19,051 bases of DNA. It comes from Byssochlamys sp. IMV 00236 (Eukaryota > Ascomycota > Eurotiomycetes > Eurotiales > Thermoascaceae). Positions 17,167-19,051 of this stretch are shown piece by piece. How positions within the stretch are numbered: the first letter of the stretch is position 1; the number at the start of each line of letters is the position of its first letter. The stretch is taken from NCBI GenBank assembly GCA_001931875.2, contig MSJH02000362.1:1-19051 (forward strand), in the 5' to 3' direction. A program made the translations under genes and the position numbers. The notes beneath the pieces are model-generated. The model was not told where the DNA came from, did not search any database, and worked only from the letters and a program-made list of their open reading frames with translations.

Positions 17167-18250
17167 TAAAAAAAAAAGTTACTTTTTCATGCTTCAAGAT
17201 AAATATCTTGTTGTATCAGGATCGTTATTCGTCGTGACTTTATACTCTAACGAGCTTATGACTCTTGCCTTTCAAGAGCATAGTTAACTGATAGTTTCAT
17301 GTTAGTGGTATCGTTAACGGTGTCAGCTTTCCTTTTCTTTCAAAATAAAAGTACCCAAGGTAGACATCTACACAACAAGTGACGCAAGCAGCACTATCCA
17401 CAACACTATGTACAGCTCTGAAGTATAGGAGAAATATATGTCGATGAGTCTGTAATAATATTATTATGTTGAGAAAGAGAGAGAGGACTCATCATTACAG
17501 AATTATTGCTTGAATTAAGGGCCAATGAGAATTGAGCATGACGCGTCTATAACACATTTTGTGGTCAGCCAATTTTTTTTGTTTTTCTTTCTTCTTTATT
17601 GGTAAAGAATCATGGAATGAAGCTTGAAATGGACAACAGATAAACAAGAAGAAGCAATAAATTATTTAATCCAGGATAATGTTATAGCTGCCCCCTCTTA
17701 TATTTATAACGTATAAAAAGCTCTTTCAATACTCTTTTAAGTGAGTAACAATGCGAAAATACGACATTTGGTCTTTTGTTGGCTGCCACGAAATGAGTTT
17801 GTAAAGTTGAAATAGTCTTATGGTGATGATAAGTGTTTAGCTATCGTTGTCAGACTATATTGGAGCAAGGGTAGACTTTCGAGGGTACTCCTCAGCTTTT
17901 GAGAATGGTTAATCCTTTAGAACTGTTGTTCATAAGGACACGAAGAGAAATCTGTTTGCGTATCCAAGTCATGTAGATGCAAGAAGTCACAACAGCATGT
18001 TTACATGTGTTTTTTCAAGCGGTTCATTACGTGAAGTTGGTTATGCATTTAAGAATAAGTGATCAACAAAACAGAGAGAGAAATAAACACATCCATCTAA
18101 CCAAAGTTAGTCAAATGTGCTTATAGTCAATAGTAAACAGCCATGACAGCAGCGTCTACATGAATCTGTTTTGGTATAAAAGAAGGGTAATATTTTACGC
18201 AAAAAAGAGAAGATACAACAGTCCCTTGGCTTTTATACTTTTATACTCAA
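17167..18250. other. Spacer with orphan TATA box
   Basis: No gene is supported. An inverted pair GATGAGTC/GACTCATC (about 17434-17441 and 17487-17494) flanks an AT palindrome (TAATAATATTATTA). TATAAAAAG at 17712 is followed by an ATG at 17751 that opens only 17 codons. The right-hand end is the promoter of the small ORF at 18251. Confidence 0.5.
18175..18182 (+). promoter_or_regulatory. TATA box of the small secreted-peptide locus
   Basis: TATAAAAG lies 69 nt before the ATG at 18251, with an A/G- and then T-rich leader between, the same arrangement as other TATA-type promoters in the window. Confidence 0.5.
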
Positions 18251-18478
18251 ATGCAAATCAAGCTTGTTATTCTTACTATCTGCACATCTCTTGTCACTAT
18301 TGGTGCTTTTAGTGTTCTTGATTCTGCTTGTGAGGCAGCTGTTAATATAGTTGGAGGGACTGTTAAAATAGTTGCTGATTAAACTATTTCAGTTGAATAA
18401 GGTTCCTCTGTCGATCTCAGTAACATTACTCCTGATCAAATAATTGATGAATACCACCAACGCAATGATCAACTTTAA
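18251..18478 (+). pseudogene. Small secreted-peptide ORF with in-frame stops
   Basis: The ATG at 18251 opens a 43-residue frame ending at TAA 18380. Residues 1-21 are a clear signal peptide (MQIKLVILTICTSLVTIGAFS), followed by VLDSACEAAVNIVGG and a short tail with a single cysteine. Beyond the stop the same frame continues with only one more stop (TAA 18398) and then 25 clean codons (GSSVDLSNITPDQIIDEYHQ...) to TAA 18476. So a secreted protein of about 75 residues seems to have acquired two nonsense codons. No intron of normal length removes both stops while keeping the frame. Alternatively the 43-residue peptide is the real product. The family is not recognised. A TATA box is present upstream. 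Confidence 0.5.
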
Positions 18479-19051
18479 GGATCCATATTGTCAAAGTATA
18501 ATAAAACTTCAATAAACTTGATAGTTCTATGTTATTAATAAGTGATAGAGGCTTTATTTCGGAGCAAGGAATCAAGTAAAACCACAAGATATTTCATTAA
18601 ATAAAGCGCTGTTCTTCAGTACACAAATGGATTATTTGTATTCAACAGTTATGGAAAAAAAAAATGCCGCCAGTAATTTAATGCACCATTTCTAAGAACA
18701 AGTAGTTGGCTAATGCTTTCGAGCGTGTCTACAGAACGCTGCGCATTAAGACATACACTGAGATGCCCATAAGCGTAGCCATCTTTTGATTATGTGTGTT
18801 TGTGCTTTCATCTCTCTGTTCATAATGAAAGGAGAATCTATGGCTAAGGTATGTCTCTCTTACTGACTGCACTACATACACTTTGTATACTCCTTCTTCT
18901 GACGGTAGTAAGAAAGCATGACCAAGCTGTATGTAAATACTCTCTTGTAGTTTTTGTACAATTTTGGCTGACTAGCTGATAGTGTGCTAGTCAGCCTTGT
19001 TTATATTATGAATTCTCTTTTACGTGTTTAAGCATTTGCTGTTGAATATAA
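18479..19051. other. Right-edge spacer
   Basis: No gene is supported. An ATG at 18827 opens MKGESMAK followed by a GTATGT donor-like site, which could be a first exon running towards the window edge, but no second exon is visible. A perfect 11-bp hairpin lies at 18966-18996. Confidence 0.4.
18966..18996. repeat. Perfect 11-bp inverted repeat (hairpin)
   Basis: GGCTGACTAGC and GCTAGTCAGCC are exact reverse complements separated by nine bases (TGATAGTGT). The arms are GC-richer than the surroundings. It could form a stable RNA or DNA hairpin or be a two-half-site binding element. It is not followed by a U-tract. Confidence 0.85.

Noticed and set aside
17434..17494. GATGAGTC/GACTCATC inverted pair as a GCN4/AP-1 site
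   Set aside because: Neither half is a full TGASTCA site and no gene start lies nearby.
1..19051. tRNA or rRNA genes
   Set aside because: I looked for T-loop-like GTTCGAATC boxes and conserved rRNA segments by eye and saw none; a tRNA scan would be decisive.

Overview
The window reads as nuclear DNA of an early-diverging filamentous fungus, most likely Mucoromycota (Mucorales). It is AT-rich, genes are split by many very short introns (about 45-65 nt, GT..AG, often with a CTAAC/CTGAC-like branch site), leaders are CT-rich, and the genes are compact eukaryotic housekeeping families. There is no bacterial-style operon, rRNA, CRISPR array or recognisable tRNA. All gene models below were joined by hand from splice signals, reading phase and family conservation. 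The longest single open frames often run through introns and give wrong ends.

Layout. 53-875 (+): C-terminal part of a TUG/ASPSCR1/Ubx4-type UBX protein, probably cut at its 5' side by the window edge. 1095-2338 (+): a decayed gene with many stops and frame changes. 2762-3076 (-): a CipC-like DUF3759 stress protein with a clear TATA box. 3077-4729: gene-poor spacer with a CA/TA microsatellite. 4730-5854 (+): a second decayed gene that keeps good splice sites. 6050-7625 (-): methionine aminopeptidase 1 in ten exons, one only 14 nt long. 8311-10018 (-): a GT49/LARGE-like type II membrane glycosyltransferase. 10213-10516 (+): a small CYSTM protein, divergent from the glycosyltransferase. 11152-11957 (-): a calponin/transgelin (Scp1/Stg1-like) actin-binding protein. 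12531-13314 (-): a Rab32-type GTPase. 13459-15281 (-): a protein resembling the SLF2/Nse6 (CANIN) family of Smc5/6 partners, the least certain family call. 15635-17166 (+): a plasma-membrane Qa-SNARE (Sso/syntaxin-1 type) in eleven exons, possibly with a 5-nt microexon. 18251-18478 (+): a signal-peptide-like small ORF whose frame reopens after two stops.

The genes do not form one pathway. Several serve the secretory or endomembrane system and cell surface (UBX protein, GT49 transferase, CYSTM protein, Rab32, Qa-SNARE), others the cytoskeleton, N-terminal protein processing and genome maintenance. This is ordinary fungal gene packing and I see no evidence of a defence island or biosynthetic cluster. 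The most unusual content is the pair of decayed unrecognised genes in the left third, the two microexons, the in-frame short intron near the glycosyltransferase catalytic region, and the small secreted-peptide locus with a perfect hairpin near the right edge.
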